A stretch of 64,000 nt of DNA from Microbacterium oxydans (GCF_026559675.1 NZ_CP092891.1:3718955-3782954), one strand, 5' to 3'; positions 16,343-26,294 are shown, counted from the first letter of the stretch. The notes: generated by a model not told the origin, from the sequence alone. Translations and numbers: made by a program.

Positions 16343-17564
16343 CGCCGGAGCCCAGGCGCCACTCGTCCTCGAGGAGCGCGTACACGAGGAGCGTGGTCCA
16401 CTCCCCCTTGAACCACTCGCTCTCCACGAGCCGTGCCTCGCGCCGGAAGCCGAGCCGCTCGGCGACTCGCGCGGACGACGTGTTGCGGTCGTCGATGCGC
16501 GCGACGATCCGGAGCAGTCCCAGGCCGTCGAAGCCGAGGGCGAGCAGCGCTGCCACCGCCTCGGTCGCATAGCCACGCCCGCCGACCCGGGGGTCGAAGA
16601 TGTAGCCCACCTCACCGGCGCGGTCGGTCTCGCCGCGCCAGAACAGCACCACGTCGCCGAGGAGCGCTCCGGTCTCGCGGTCCTCCACCGCCAGGGAGAC
16701 CGCGTCGCCCTCCTGCGCGAACTGCGTGTTCGCCCAGGTCGTGGCGATGCGCCGCTCGACGTCGGCGAGGGTCAGCGGCTCGTACGGCACGTAGCGCACC
16801 GCATCCGGATCGGACTTGTACGCGTGCATCGCCTCGGCATCCGCGAGCACGATCGGGCGCAGGAGCAGGCGCGCGGTGCGGATCGGGAACTCCGGGGCGT
16901 GGCCGCCGGTCGACGCGTGGACGGTCGGCGCGACGGCGTCCGTCCGTGCACCGCGCAACCGGCTCGCCGCCCAGACCAGTGCCCCTGCCGCCAGGATTGC
17001 GGCGAGCAGCCCGGCGATGTGGAGGAGCAGCGACGTGATCCCACGTTCGGGGAGGAGGAATCCGTAGGGCACCCATCCGTCGGTCGCGCCGCGCATGAGC
17101 ACGACGGCGAGCCACAGGATCGGATACGGCAGGAGCAGCCACAGCCGACTCCAGGGAAGACGCGCACGGTCACGGCTCAAGAGCCAGTCCAGGGCGAACA
17201 GCACCGGGAAGATCGCATGGAGGAGGGCGCTCATCCAGGGCGGAGCCGATCCTGTGCCCGGCACGAGGACGTTGTAGACCACCGCCACGACGATCAGGTA
17301 GGCCGTCACGATTCCCCGCAGCAGGATGAGTGCGCGGGACACCCCACGACCCGCGACCACGACCGCCCCCGTCACGACCAGGAGGAGGGCGGCGAGCAGA
17401 CTCGTCTGGTTGGTGAAGTAGCCGAAGTAGTCGAACGGATTCCCGTCGCCCGCCTCGAGGCGCAGCGTGTAGCCGTACCCGAGGACGCCGATGACCGCGG
17501 CTCCGACGACGATGCGGGCGATCGCCCACGCGAAGGCGGACGGGGGCACGGTGTCGGACTTCAC
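16332..17564 (-). CDS. Fusion: Pr6Pr-type membrane domain plus GNAT acetyltransferase
   Basis: The 410-residue protein joins two parts. Residues 1-~210 form six membrane helices with motifs of the Pr6Pr family (FGYFTNQTSLLA, LLHAIFPVLFALDWLL, PYPILWLAVVLMRG). After a short linker, residues ~228-405 form a RimJ/RimL-like acetyltransferase (TARLLLRPIVLADAEAMHAY, VGYIFDPRVGGRGYATEAVAALLALGF with the acetyl-CoA loop GGRGYA, and NTSSARVAERLGFRREA). The acetyltransferase would face the cytoplasm. The GTG at 17564 is preceded by TAGGCT and six bases, without a Shine-Dalgarno sequence. No frame break is visible, so the fusion looks genuine; its target is unknown. Confidence 0.85.
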   Translation of the reverse strand: MKSDTVPPSAFAWAIARIVVGAAVIGVLGYGYTLRLEAGDGNPFDYFGYFTNQTSLLAALLLVVTGAVVVAGRGVSRALILLRGIVTAYLIVVAVVYNVLVPGTGSAPPWMSALLHAIFPVLFALDWLLSRDRARLPWSRLWLLLPYPILWLAVVLMRGATDGWVPYGFLLPERGITSLLLHIAGLLAAILAAGALVWAASRLRGARTDAVAPTVHASTGGHAPEFPIRTARLLLRPIVLADAEAMHAYKSDPDAVRYVPYEPLTLADVERRIATTWANTQFAQEGDAVSLAVEDRETGALLGDVVLFWRGETDRAGEVGYIFDPRVGGRGYATEAVAALLALGFDGLGLLRIVARIDDRNTSSARVAERLGFRREARLVESEWFKGEWTTLLVYALLEDEWRLGSGATA

Positions 17565-17570
17565 GTCGAC

Positions 17571-17576
17571 AGCCTA
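17571..17576 (-). promoter_or_regulatory. -10 element (TAGGCT) for the leaderless fusion gene
   Basis: TAGGCT on the minus strand is followed by six bases and GTG 17564. No ribosome-binding site is present. Confidence 0.5.
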
Positions 17577-17629
17577 GGAGGCCATCCTGCGGATCGATGT
17601 CCACGCACGGCGGAGACGACCGTGTTGGG

Positions 17630-17635
17630 TAGCGT
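17630..17635 (+). promoter_or_regulatory. -10 element (TAGCGT) for a leaderless transcript
   Basis: TAGCGT is followed by GGGGGC and the ATG at 17642. Together with the element at 17571-17576 it forms a divergent pair of leaderless promoters in a 77-bp gap. The GGGGG run touches the start codon, too close to act as a ribosome-binding site. Confidence 0.45.
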
Positions 17636-17641
17636 GGGGGC

Positions 17642-18610
17642 ATGGAGTGGATATCTGATCCCTCGACGGGGACGTGGCTGCGCGAGCGGATCGATGAGAG
17701 CTACGAGACCATGCACGGCGTCGTCCCGCGAGGCTTCCCCGCCTACGCACGCATCCTGCATCCGGCGATCGTCCGGTCCCTGCGGGGGCGTGCGATCCCG
17801 ACATCCGACGAGTGGGAGCGGGTGTCGGACAAGGAGCGGAGCGCACTCTTCGATCAGCTCGTCGCCGATCCGGTGACGTGGGCGCAGACCGCAGAGGTCT
17901 TCGGCACCGTCCTGCATCCGCTGGCGCAGTGGCAGCGGATCGTACGTACTCCGGAAGATGCCGACTGGGGCTCGCGGATCGCCCCCGACGGTCGTGAGTT
18001 CCTCGCCCCGAACGACGGCGAGGTCGAGCCCGAGCTCCTGACGACGATCGCCTCGCACCTCATCGCGCACACGGAGACGCCGGATGCCGGCGTGGCCGCG
18101 CTCTGGGAGGGTCGCGGCGGTCTGGTCGGCTTCTTCGGCCACACGCCCTCGCGCGGCTTCCTGACCTTCTCCGACGACCCGAACCATCAGGCGATGCTCG
18201 ACCGCAGCGTGCACGATCCGTTCAACAACGCGTTCCGCAAGCCCACCTGGCAGGAGGGCATCCTCTCGCGGGAGATCTCCGAAGGACCCCGGTTCGAGCT
18301 TCCGGGGAGATCGCACGTGCTGTTCTCCGCGGCGCCCCGTGCCTTCGCCGATCCGGATTGGGTGCTGCATGTCCCGTGGCGCGACCGTCCCGCCGAGGAG
18401 CACGGCCTCCCGCCGGCGGCGCAGAGTCCGAGCATCCTCTGGCCGGAGGACCGCGCCTGGGTGATGGTGAGCGAGGTCGACTACGACTCGACGATCGTGT
18501 CCGGCTCCCCCGCCCTGATCGCGGCGCTCTGCGCGGACGACCGCCTGGAGGCGTTCCCGATCCCGGAGGGGGCCGACCTGACCTGGGGCGGCGACACGGT
18601 GAACCGGTGA
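17642..18610 (+). CDS. Conserved protein of unknown function
   Basis: This 322-residue soluble protein has no family I can name. Features seen are an N-terminal helix-rich part (WLRERIDESYETMHGVVPRGFPAYARILHP), Trp-rich middle segments, and a C-terminal EDRAWVMVSEVDYDSTIVSG. The layout resembles large actinobacterial proteins of uniform length found beside small membrane proteins. It overlaps the next gene by four bases (GTGA), so the two are translationally coupled and probably work together. Confidence 0.75.
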   Translation: MEWISDPSTGTWLRERIDESYETMHGVVPRGFPAYARILHPAIVRSLRGRAIPTSDEWERVSDKERSALFDQLVADPVTWAQTAEVFGTVLHPLAQWQRIVRTPEDADWGSRIAPDGREFLAPNDGEVEPELLTTIASHLIAHTETPDAGVAALWEGRGGLVGFFGHTPSRGFLTFSDDPNHQAMLDRSVHDPFNNAFRKPTWQEGILSREISEGPRFELPGRSHVLFSAAPRAFADPDWVLHVPWRDRPAEEHGLPPAAQSPSILWPEDRAWVMVSEVDYDSTIVSGSPALIAALCADDRLEAFPIPEGADLTWGGDTVNR

Positions 18611-19707
18611 CGACGCCGCAGACGTTCGACGCCCGCCCCCTCACCGAACCGGTCGATCCGGCAGCCGTGCGGGCCTTCGCGGCAGAGCTGCGTTCCCGGC
18701 AGTCGACCTCGATGTCGGCCTCCACGATCATCGGCATCGTCGCGGTGGCGGTCGCGGCGGTCGTCATGCTCCCGATCCTGGTGACCCTGTTCGTGAGCCT
18801 CGCATCCTTCGGCGACTCCGCCGCGTCGGCGGCAATCCCTCTGGTGCTCATCGCCCTCCTCCTCGCGGCGGTGGGGGTGATGATCTGGCTCGGGGTGCGC
18901 AACGCACAGGCGACCCGGTACCGGCTGCACCGCTTCGCACAGGCGAACGGCATGACGTACGAGCCGAAGGTCGTCGACCCGCCCCTGCCCGGCATGATCT
19001 TCAGCCTCGGCCGGTCACGCCAGTCGACGGATCTGGTCCGCGGCTCGCGGCCCCGCTTCGTCGAGTTCGGCAACTACCAGTACACGGTGCAGTCGGGGAA
19101 GAACTCCACGACCTACCGCTGGGGGTACGTCGCCGTGAAGCTCGACGTGCCGCTGCCGAACATCGTGCTCGATGCGAAGGGCAACAACGGCTTCGGCTCG
19201 AACCTGCCGGCGTCGTTCCAGAAGGCGCAGCGGCTGTCGCTCGAGGGCGACTTCGATCAGCACTTCACGCTGTACTGCCCCGCCGGATACGAGCGGGACG
19301 CCCTGTACCTGTTCACGCCGGACATCATGGCGCGGTTCATCGACAACGCGGCCGAGCTCGACGTGGAGATCGTCGACGACTGGCTGTTCCTGTACACGCA
19401 GCGCAAGGCATCGACGCTGGACCCGGCGACCTGGGCCTGGCTGTTCGGCGCGGTCGGCGCCCTCCTGACGAAGCTCGACCAGTGGGCACGCTGGCGTGAC
19501 GAGCGGCTCGTCGCCGAGAACGCGGGCGTGGCGGTGCCGGCGATGTCACCGAGCGCCGCGCTCCCCTTCGCACCCCCGGTGGGGCTGCTCACGCCGCCGC
19601 CCGGCGTGGCGCCGCAGGGACGACGGCTGAAGCGCGGAGGCACCTGGCTGCCGATCATCATCGTGATCGGCTTCGTCGCGTTCTGGATCCTGAGCCGGAT
19701 CAACTGA
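18607..19707 (+). CDS. Membrane protein of unknown function
   Basis: The 366-residue protein starts at GTG 18607, inside the stop codon of the preceding gene. It has two N-terminal membrane helices (about residues 38-62 and 76-96), a ~200-residue soluble region containing FVEFGNYQYTVQSGKNSTTYRWGYVAVKL and LYCPAGYERDALYLFTPDIM, a Pro-rich linker, and one C-terminal helix. The soluble region resembles that of other uncharacterised actinobacterial membrane proteins. I cannot assign a function. Confidence 0.75.
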   Translation: MTTPQTFDARPLTEPVDPAAVRAFAAELRSRQSTSMSASTIIGIVAVAVAAVVMLPILVTLFVSLASFGDSAASAAIPLVLIALLLAAVGVMIWLGVRNAQATRYRLHRFAQANGMTYEPKVVDPPLPGMIFSLGRSRQSTDLVRGSRPRFVEFGNYQYTVQSGKNSTTYRWGYVAVKLDVPLPNIVLDAKGNNGFGSNLPASFQKAQRLSLEGDFDQHFTLYCPAGYERDALYLFTPDIMARFIDNAAELDVEIVDDWLFLYTQRKASTLDPATWAWLFGAVGALLTKLDQWARWRDERLVAENAGVAVPAMSPSAALPFAPPVGLLTPPPGVAPQGRRLKRGGTWLPIIIVIGFVAFWILSRIN

Positions 19708-19723
19708 CGCGGACCCGAGTGTG

Positions 19724-19759
19724 GGGGTGGGTGTCGGCTGGGGACCGAACTCCCACCCC
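19724..19759. terminator. Candidate terminator hairpin in a convergent gap
   Basis: GGGGTGGG (19724-19731) can pair with CCCACCCC (19752-19759) and an inner TCGG with CCGA, leaving the loop CTGGGGA. It lies 16 bp after the stop codon of the upstream membrane-protein gene. A second small hairpin with the same loop sequence occurs at 19827-19843. Confidence 0.5.
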
Positions 19760-19929
19760 ATCCCCCCTCGGGATCGAAAGAAGATCGACTCTCCCTCCGC
19801 ATGACGGCTGTGCCGTCCCGCCCGCGGTCAGCTGGGGACTGACGCTGCTGGGCGTATACGAGAATGGTATACCGGATGGGGTTGCATCACGTTGCATCCA
19901 TGCAGGGGAATGCGCTTTCGCGCACGGCC

Positions 19930-21243
19930 TCAGCGCCGAGCACCGCTGCGGAGGATGCCCCATCGCTCCACGAGCTGGTCGAGCGCACCGTGGAGCGACC
20001 GCCAGGCGTCCGCGTCGCGCATGGCCGCACCGATCCGCTCGGCGTTCGCACGGAACGACGGGTCGGACCGCACGAGATGCACGGCGCGCGCCACCTGGGC
20101 CGGGGTGGCGGTGCTCGTGCGCAGGTTCACGCCCGCACCCGACCATCCGACCCGGGCGCAGACCTCGACCTTGTCCTCGGTCTGCCCCGCGACCACGAGC
20201 GGGATGCCATGGGCGAGGCCCTGCTGCACGCCGCCGTAGCCGCCGTTGGTGACTAGCACGTCGACGAGCGGCAGCAGTCGGTCGTACGGGAGGTACTCGG
20301 CGACGCGGACGTTGTCCGGCAGCTTCCCGGCGAGCGCATCGACCGACCGTCCGCCGGTCGACACGACGACGAGGGCGTCGGATGCCGCAAGCGCCGCGAT
20401 CGTCGGGACGACGAGCTGCCCGAAGTCGGAGTTGGCGATGGTGCCCTGCGTCACGTGCACCACAGGACGGGTGCCGTCGAGATCGGACCACCACGTCGGC
20501 ACCGCGGGGTCGGAGGGTGAAGGGGGCAGCGGCCCCGCGAAGTGCACGGTCGCCGGAAGGTCGGCACGCGGGTACTCGAACTCGGGCACGGTGAACTGCA
20601 CGTAGGCGTCCGCCCGGCCGGCCCAGTCGAGCACGAACCCGCCGAGGTCGCGCCCCACCTCGCGCCGCGCCATCGCGTCGGCCTCCTTCTGGATGCCGCC
20701 GAAGATCGCGCGCTCCGCGACGGTGCGCAGAACCGAGTTCCGCAGGCGGCCGATCGGCCCCGGCAGGGGCGGGACCCCGAGCCCGAACGGCGCCGTGTCC
20801 CTGCTGCGGGCGCCGAGGGGGAAGATGCCGAGCACGACCACGGGCGGTCGTTCGTGCGCGGGCAGCAGCTGCAGGAGGGCACCGCCGACGAAGAGCGGCT
20901 CGGTGAGCACGGCATCGACCGGGCGGGCCTCCAGCTCCGCGCGGACGGCGGCGAGCTGCGCGGCGCCGGGCCGCACGAAGAGGTTGCTCATGTCGAAGCG
21001 CAGCGCCGCGGGTCCGGTGAGCCCCACGCGCTCGGGGAAGGCTCCGTCCGCGTCGTCGAGATCGACATCGGCGTCGGCGGGGAGCGGAAGGAAGCGCGCC
21101 CCGGTCGACTCGACGCGCTCGGCGTAGCGGCTGCTGGTGAGGAAGCTCACGTCGTGACCGCGGGACAGCAGGTGGCGGGCGATCTGCAGCAGCGGCACGA
21201 CGTGGCCGTGTGCGGGCGTGCAGGTGATGAGGTAGCTGGACAT
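19930..21243 (-). CDS. GT1-family glycosyltransferase (macrolide-glycosyltransferase-like)
   Basis: The 437-residue protein has the GT-B fold of family 1 enzymes. The N-terminal acceptor lobe begins YLITCTPAHGHVVPLLQIARHLLSRGHDVSFLTS, with the conserved histidine in HGHV. The C-terminal nucleotide-sugar lobe ends in VTNGGYGGVQQGLAHGIPLVVAGQTEDK, the family motif. It would transfer a sugar from an NDP-sugar to a small hydrophobic acceptor in the cytosol; close relatives inactivate macrolides, but the acceptor is not known here. ATG 21243 is 64 bp from the divergent TetR gene. An upstream in-frame ATG would reach into the operator and is not preferred. Confidence 0.88.
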   Translation of the reverse strand: MSSYLITCTPAHGHVVPLLQIARHLLSRGHDVSFLTSSRYAERVESTGARFLPLPADADVDLDDADGAFPERVGLTGPAALRFDMSNLFVRPGAAQLAAVRAELEARPVDAVLTEPLFVGGALLQLLPAHERPPVVVLGIFPLGARSRDTAPFGLGVPPLPGPIGRLRNSVLRTVAERAIFGGIQKEADAMARREVGRDLGGFVLDWAGRADAYVQFTVPEFEYPRADLPATVHFAGPLPPSPSDPAVPTWWSDLDGTRPVVHVTQGTIANSDFGQLVVPTIAALAASDALVVVSTGGRSVDALAGKLPDNVRVAEYLPYDRLLPLVDVLVTNGGYGGVQQGLAHGIPLVVAGQTEDKVEVCARVGWSGAGVNLRTSTATPAQVARAVHLVRSDPSFRANAERIGAAMRDADAWRSLHGALDQLVERWGILRSGARR

Positions 21244-21264
21244 GGACGGTTCTTTCCCTAAGAT

Positions 21265-21287
21265 TGAATGTACCGTCGTAGTATTCA
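21265..21287. promoter_or_regulatory. Candidate TetR operator between glycosyltransferase and TetR genes
   Basis: TGAAT-N13-ATTCA, with inner TAC and GTA half-elements, fills the centre of the 64-bp divergent gap. It is AT-richer than its surroundings. Binding here would cover both promoters. Confidence 0.5.
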
Positions 21288-21307
21288 TCACCCCGATAGG
21301 AAAGTCA

Positions 21308-21949
21308 ATGGTTGAGGCAGCTCCTCGCGCCTACCGATCCGAACTGCGCGCCCGTCAGGCCCAGGAGACACGGGCTCGGATCGTCTCCGCATCCGCCGCC
21401 CTGTTCGCGTCGCAGGGCTATCAGGCGACCACGATCGCCGCGATCGCGCGTGAAGCGGGGGTCTCCGCCGAGACGGTGAAGACCACGGCCTCGAAGGCCG
21501 AGCTGCTGATCGCGGCGTTCGAGGTGACGTTCTCGGGATCGGAGGCCGCCGAGTCCCTCACCGACACCGAGGTCGCGGCCGGCGTGCTCGACCTCCCGGA
21601 CGACGCCTTCCTCGACGCGGTGCTCACCCAGATCACCACCGCGAACGCGCGCGGACACGGCCTGTGGACCGTGCTCCTCGGGGCCGCGCTGTCCGACCCC
21701 GTGGTCGACGAGGCGCTCGGCCGGATCCTCGTGCACCGCCGCGCGGACTATCGCCGCCTGGTGTCCGAGCTGCTCCGGCGGGGGATCGCGGGGGCCGGGA
21801 TCGACGAGGCCGCCGCCGCCGCGGCACTGTCCTTCCTGCTCTCGCCCGAGAGCTACCAGCAGCTCGTCGCCCAGTCCGGCTGGACGTCCGACCACTACGC
21901 GACCTGGCTGCGCGCGGCGGTCCTCAGCGAGGTCGCGTCGGGTCACTGA
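21308..21949 (+). CDS. TetR-family transcriptional regulator
   Basis: The 213-residue protein has the TetR N-terminal helix-turn-helix (RARIVSASAALFASQGYQATTIAAIAREAGVSAETVKTTA at about residues 19-58) and a helical ligand domain. The recognition helix departs from the usual xxYxHFxxK pattern and reads TVKTTASKAELL. ATG 21308 is preceded by AGGAAAG. It is divergent from the glycosyltransferase and is the likely repressor of both genes. The inducer may be the compound the enzyme modifies; that is inference. Confidence 0.88.
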   Translation: MVEAAPRAYRSELRARQAQETRARIVSASAALFASQGYQATTIAAIAREAGVSAETVKTTASKAELLIAAFEVTFSGSEAAESLTDTEVAAGVLDLPDDAFLDAVLTQITTANARGHGLWTVLLGAALSDPVVDEALGRILVHRRADYRRLVSELLRRGIAGAGIDEAAAAAALSFLLSPESYQQLVAQSGWTSDHYATWLRAAVLSEVASGH

Positions 21950-21970
21950 ATCCGGAGCGCCGGCATCCGC

Positions 21971-22189
21971 TCACCGCACGAGCGTCGCGCGCGCATCCTT
22001 CGTCAGCAGGTGCAGCGTGCGCCGTGCGCCCGGACACGCCGTGAATCCGCACCGCTCGTAGAACGGCACCACATCGTCGTTGATCGCATGCACCAGGACC
22101 GCGTGGATGCCGATGGTCTCGGCCGCGTCGAGAGCCCTGAGCGTCGCATGCTGCAGGAGGGAGACACCGAGGCCGCGGCCCGCGAACGA
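21971..22189 (-). pseudogene. Fragment of a GNAT acetyltransferase resembling TacT-type toxins
   Basis: Only the last ~72 codons are present. They encode GRGLGVSLLQHATLRALDAA (the acetyl-CoA loop and following helix), then HAVLVHAINDDVVPFYERCGF and LHLLTKDARATL, the usual C-terminus of GNAT toxins of type II toxin-antitoxin systems. The upstream part is missing: the open frame runs directly into the DUF779 gene, whose stop codon lies at 22192-22194. There is no start codon for the fragment. It is a 5'-truncated relic; no antitoxin gene is nearby. Confidence 0.75.
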
Positions 22190-22191
22190 CG

Positions 22192-22584
22192 TCAGCGACG
22201 GAGGCCGAAATACTCCAGCTCTGCGTCGTTCAGCATCCGCGACCGGATCAGGAACCGCATCCCCGTCGGGCCCTCGACGGAGAACCCCGCGCCTCGCCCC
22301 GGCACCACGTCGATGGTCAGGTGCGTGTACTTCCAGTACTCGAACTGCGACTCCGACATGTACACCTCGACCGGCACCTCCAGGCCGACGTCGAGTCCGC
22401 CCAGGAGCACGTCCCCGGGGCCGGTGAGGAACATGCCGAGGGGATAGCACATGGGCGATGAGCCGTCGCAGCACCCGCCCGACTGGTGGAACATGAGCGG
22501 TCCGTGCTGCAGGGTCAGCTCGCGCACGAGGGACGCCGCGGCATCCGTCACGTCGACCCGCTGGTAGGTGCCGATGCTGACCAT
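22192..22584 (-). CDS. DUF779 protein associated with aldehyde dehydrogenase
   Basis: The 130-residue protein matches DUF779, with the cysteine-bearing motif MFHQSGGCCDGSSPMCYP (Cys38, Cys39, Cys46) and DVVPGRGAGFSVEGPTGMRFLIRSR in the second half. Genes of this family regularly follow aldehyde or alcohol dehydrogenase genes, and here it lies 62 bp after the aldehyde dehydrogenase on the same strand. The cysteines suggest metal binding or redox activity; the role is unknown. ATG 22584 follows GGAAGGACGAACC. Confidence 0.88.
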   Translation of the reverse strand: MVSIGTYQRVDVTDAAASLVRELTLQHGPLMFHQSGGCCDGSSPMCYPLGMFLTGPGDVLLGGLDVGLEVPVEVYMSESQFEYWKYTHLTIDVVPGRGAGFSVEGPTGMRFLIRSRMLNDAELEYFGLRR

Positions 22585-22646
22585 GGTTCGTCCTTCCGGG
22601 GACGGGTCCGGGCGGACGCGGGGAGCGTCCGCCCGGAGAGTGCGGA

Positions 22647-24197
<1,551 letters not shown>

Positions 24198-24260
24198 GGG
24201 GGTCTCCTTCGACGGGCCGCGCTTCGGTTCACGGCTGTCCTCCGAAGGTAGGTCGCGCGG

Positions 24261-24300
24261 GGTTGCGCCCCGATGCGCAACGTTGCGCCCGGTTGCATCC
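24261..24300. promoter_or_regulatory. Operator-like cluster upstream of aldehyde dehydrogenase
   Basis: The perfect 14-bp palindrome GCGCAACGTTGCGC (24275-24288) is flanked by GGTTGCGCC (24261-24269) and GGTTGCATC (24291-24299). The cluster lies in the 104-bp gap between the regulator and the aldehyde dehydrogenase gene and is the likely binding region of that regulator. Confidence 0.5.
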
Positions 24301-24301
24301 C

Positions 24302-25633
24302 TCAGTCGGCCTCGAGGCGCTCGATCCGCGCGACGAGGCCTGCGCGCTTCGGCGAGCGGGCGGGGAGCATCTCCAGTGCGAGGCGGAGGGCTTCGGCATC
24401 GCCCTGCCCCTCGGGGATCTCGGCGTAGGCGAGCAGGACGTCGAGGCTCGCTTCGGAAAGCATCGCCTCTCGCAGCGCCGATCGCACCGACTCGCGGAAC
24501 TCCTCCACGCCCGGCGACGTCGACTCCGGCAGCACCGGTCCCCGATACGCGGTGAGCGCGACCCGGTGAGCACCGCGATCGAGCAGGGACAGCACGTCGT
24601 GCGCATCCGTGTCGAGGGGAACGGGAAGGCGATAGGGACGGGAGTCGGGCACCAGATCGGGCGCGGAGCGTTCGAGCACCTTGCGCAGACGGACCATCTC
24701 CGGGCGCAGGGTGTCGGGCGAGACCCCGGAGCCGTACACGAGCTCGCAGAGGCGCTCGGCCGAGAGGCCCTGACGATGCACGGCGAGCATCAGCAGGATC
24801 GCCGCGTGCCGTGCGCTGAGTTCGATCATCGACTCGCCGTGCGCGGACTCGGTCTCCAACCGCGCCCGGTCGCGGCCGAGCACATGCAGGGTCGCGCGGG
24901 CGGTCGTGAGAGCGCGTGCCTTCGGCGTGGTCGCTCGGGGTCGTGGCTCCTCGCTCCGCGCGCGCAGACGGGCCACCATCAGCTCCGACTCGACAGCGCG
25001 GGCCGTCGCATCCACCAGCAGCCGCGCCTGCAGCGAGACGACCTCCGGCCCACCGGTGATGTCGATGACACCGAGCACCCGCTTCGTCTCCGGGTCGCGA
25101 ACCGGAGCGGCAGTGCACGACCACGGATGCACGAGGCGGTTGTAGTGCTCCGCGCCGCGGATCTGCACCGACTGGTCGAGAGCGAGTGCGGTTCCGGGCG
25201 CGCTCGTGCCGACGGCTTCCTCCGACCAGTTCGCCCCGGCGACGAAGCCCATGCCGTCGGTGAGCGAGCGCAGCTGATCGTCGCCCTCGATCCACAGCAG
25301 GCGGCCGGCCTGGTCGCCGACCGCGATGATCACTCCGGTGTCCTCCGCCTCGCCCGGCAGCAGCAGTGCGCGGATCATGTCCATGACCGAGGCGAGCGGA
25401 TGGGCGAGGCGGTAGGCCTCGAGCTCGTCGCTGACCAGTTCGAGCGGCGGGGCACCCTCGGGGCCGACGCGACCGCGCCAGGACCGCTCCCACGACTCGC
25501 GGACGAGGGGCCGCACCTCCTGCAGTCGCCGGTCGTCGAGGTTGCCGGCGAGCAGCTCCTCATGCGCACGCTCGATGAGAAGTCGCGAGGTCGGGGGGAG
25601 GGACTCGCGAGATACCTGCCACGGCGCAGACAC
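24302..25633 (-). CDS. GAF-domain transcriptional regulator (AcoR-like sensor, winged-helix output)
   Basis: The 443-residue protein begins like AcoR-type regulators ([17 protein letters not shown], then [12 protein letters not shown]). Residues ~75-225 form a GAF domain, including [55 protein letters not shown]. Instead of an AAA+ ATPase, the C-terminal half carries a winged-helix region ([32 protein letters not shown]). This is the usual architecture in actinobacteria, which lack sigma-54. GTG 25633 follows CGGAG. It probably activates the adjacent aldehyde dehydrogenase operon in response to an aldehyde or alcohol. Confidence 0.85.
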   Translation of the reverse strand: MSAPWQVSRESLPPTSRLLIERAHEELLAGNLDDRRLQEVRPLVRESWERSWRGRVGPEGAPPLELVSDELEAYRLAHPLASVMDMIRALLLPGEAEDTGVIIAVGDQAGRLLWIEGDDQLRSLTDGMGFVAGANWSEEAVGTSAPGTALALDQSVQIRGAEHYNRLVHPWSCTAAPVRDPETKRVLGVIDITGGPEVVSLQARLLVDATARAVESELMVARLRARSEEPRPRATTPKARALTTARATLHVLGRDRARLETESAHGESMIELSARHAAILLMLAVHRQGLSAERLCELVYGSGVSPDTLRPEMVRLRKVLERSAPDLVPDSRPYRLPVPLDTDAHDVLSLLDRGAHRVALTAYRGPVLPESTSPGVEEFRESVRSALREAMLSEASLDVLLAYAEIPEGQGDAEALRLALEMLPARSPKRAGLVARIERLEAD

Positions 25634-25710
25634 AGCGGTCTCCGATCGTCGAGAGCGTGCGTTGCCTCAGTGTACGAGCAGCGCGCCTCGGAGGGAACAC
25701 CCCACCCGTG

Positions 25711-26277
25711 TCAGCGGATGAGCCCGGCGACGAGGTCGTCGATCACCTCGTCGGTGGAGGTATCCGGATCGATCGGCGTGGTGAGCCTGTCGAGCAGCAA
25801 TCCGTCGATCGCATAGTGGAACAGGGCGATCTCACGCCGACCGCCGGGAAGGCCCGCCGCGGTGTTGAAGGCCACGTCGCCGTCGAAGCCGGCGCGCTGC
25901 CAGGCACCCAGCACCGCGGCGACCTCCGGACGCCGCGCACTCTCGAGTCGCAGCTCGAACAGCGCGAGCGTCACGTCCCGATCCTCGGTCAGCCGCCGCA
26001 CGATGTCGCGGATGTAGTCGGCGAAGAGCGCGCGGCCCGGGGTCGCCGGCGCACGCCGCTCCAGATCGTCCGGGGTGGGTGCGAGGCGTTCCCCGATGCG
26101 CTCGACGAGTCCCTCGATGAGGACATCGCGACTGCGGAAGTAGTTCGAGGTCGTCCCGGTCGGAACCTGCGCGGCGATGTCGACCGCGCGGTGTGTGAGG
26201 CCCCGCGATCCCTCTCGGGCGAGGACCGTGAGGCCGGCATCCGCGATCGTCCGCCGGCGGGAGTCGTTCTTGACCAT
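25711..26277 (-). CDS. TetR-family transcriptional regulator
   Basis: The 188-residue protein has the TetR helix-turn-helix (RRTIADAGLTVLAREGSRGLTHRAVDIAAQVPTGTTSNYFRSRDVLI at about residues 8-53), with the standard GTTSNYFRSRD recognition helix. The C-terminal part is helical. ATG 26277 is taken because the N-terminus then matches the family; the Shine-Dalgarno sequence is poor. It is divergent from the reductase-like gene and shares a 70-bp control region with two palindromic elements, so it likely represses both. Confidence 0.88.
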   Translation of the reverse strand: MVKNDSRRRTIADAGLTVLAREGSRGLTHRAVDIAAQVPTGTTSNYFRSRDVLIEGLVERIGERLAPTPDDLERRAPATPGRALFADYIRDIVRRLTEDRDVTLALFELRLESARRPEVAAVLGAWQRAGFDGDVAFNTAAGLPGGRREIALFHYAIDGLLLDRLTTPIDPDTSTDEVIDDLVAGLIR

Positions 26278-26294
26278 GAGAGGAACCCTAGCGC

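Noticed and set aside
19866..19885. GTATAC...GTATAC dyad in a convergent gap, with TGGTATACCGGA also found near 45735
   Set aside because: The 12-base match is short and GGTATACC is self-complementary, so chance is likely; no gene starts at the first copy.
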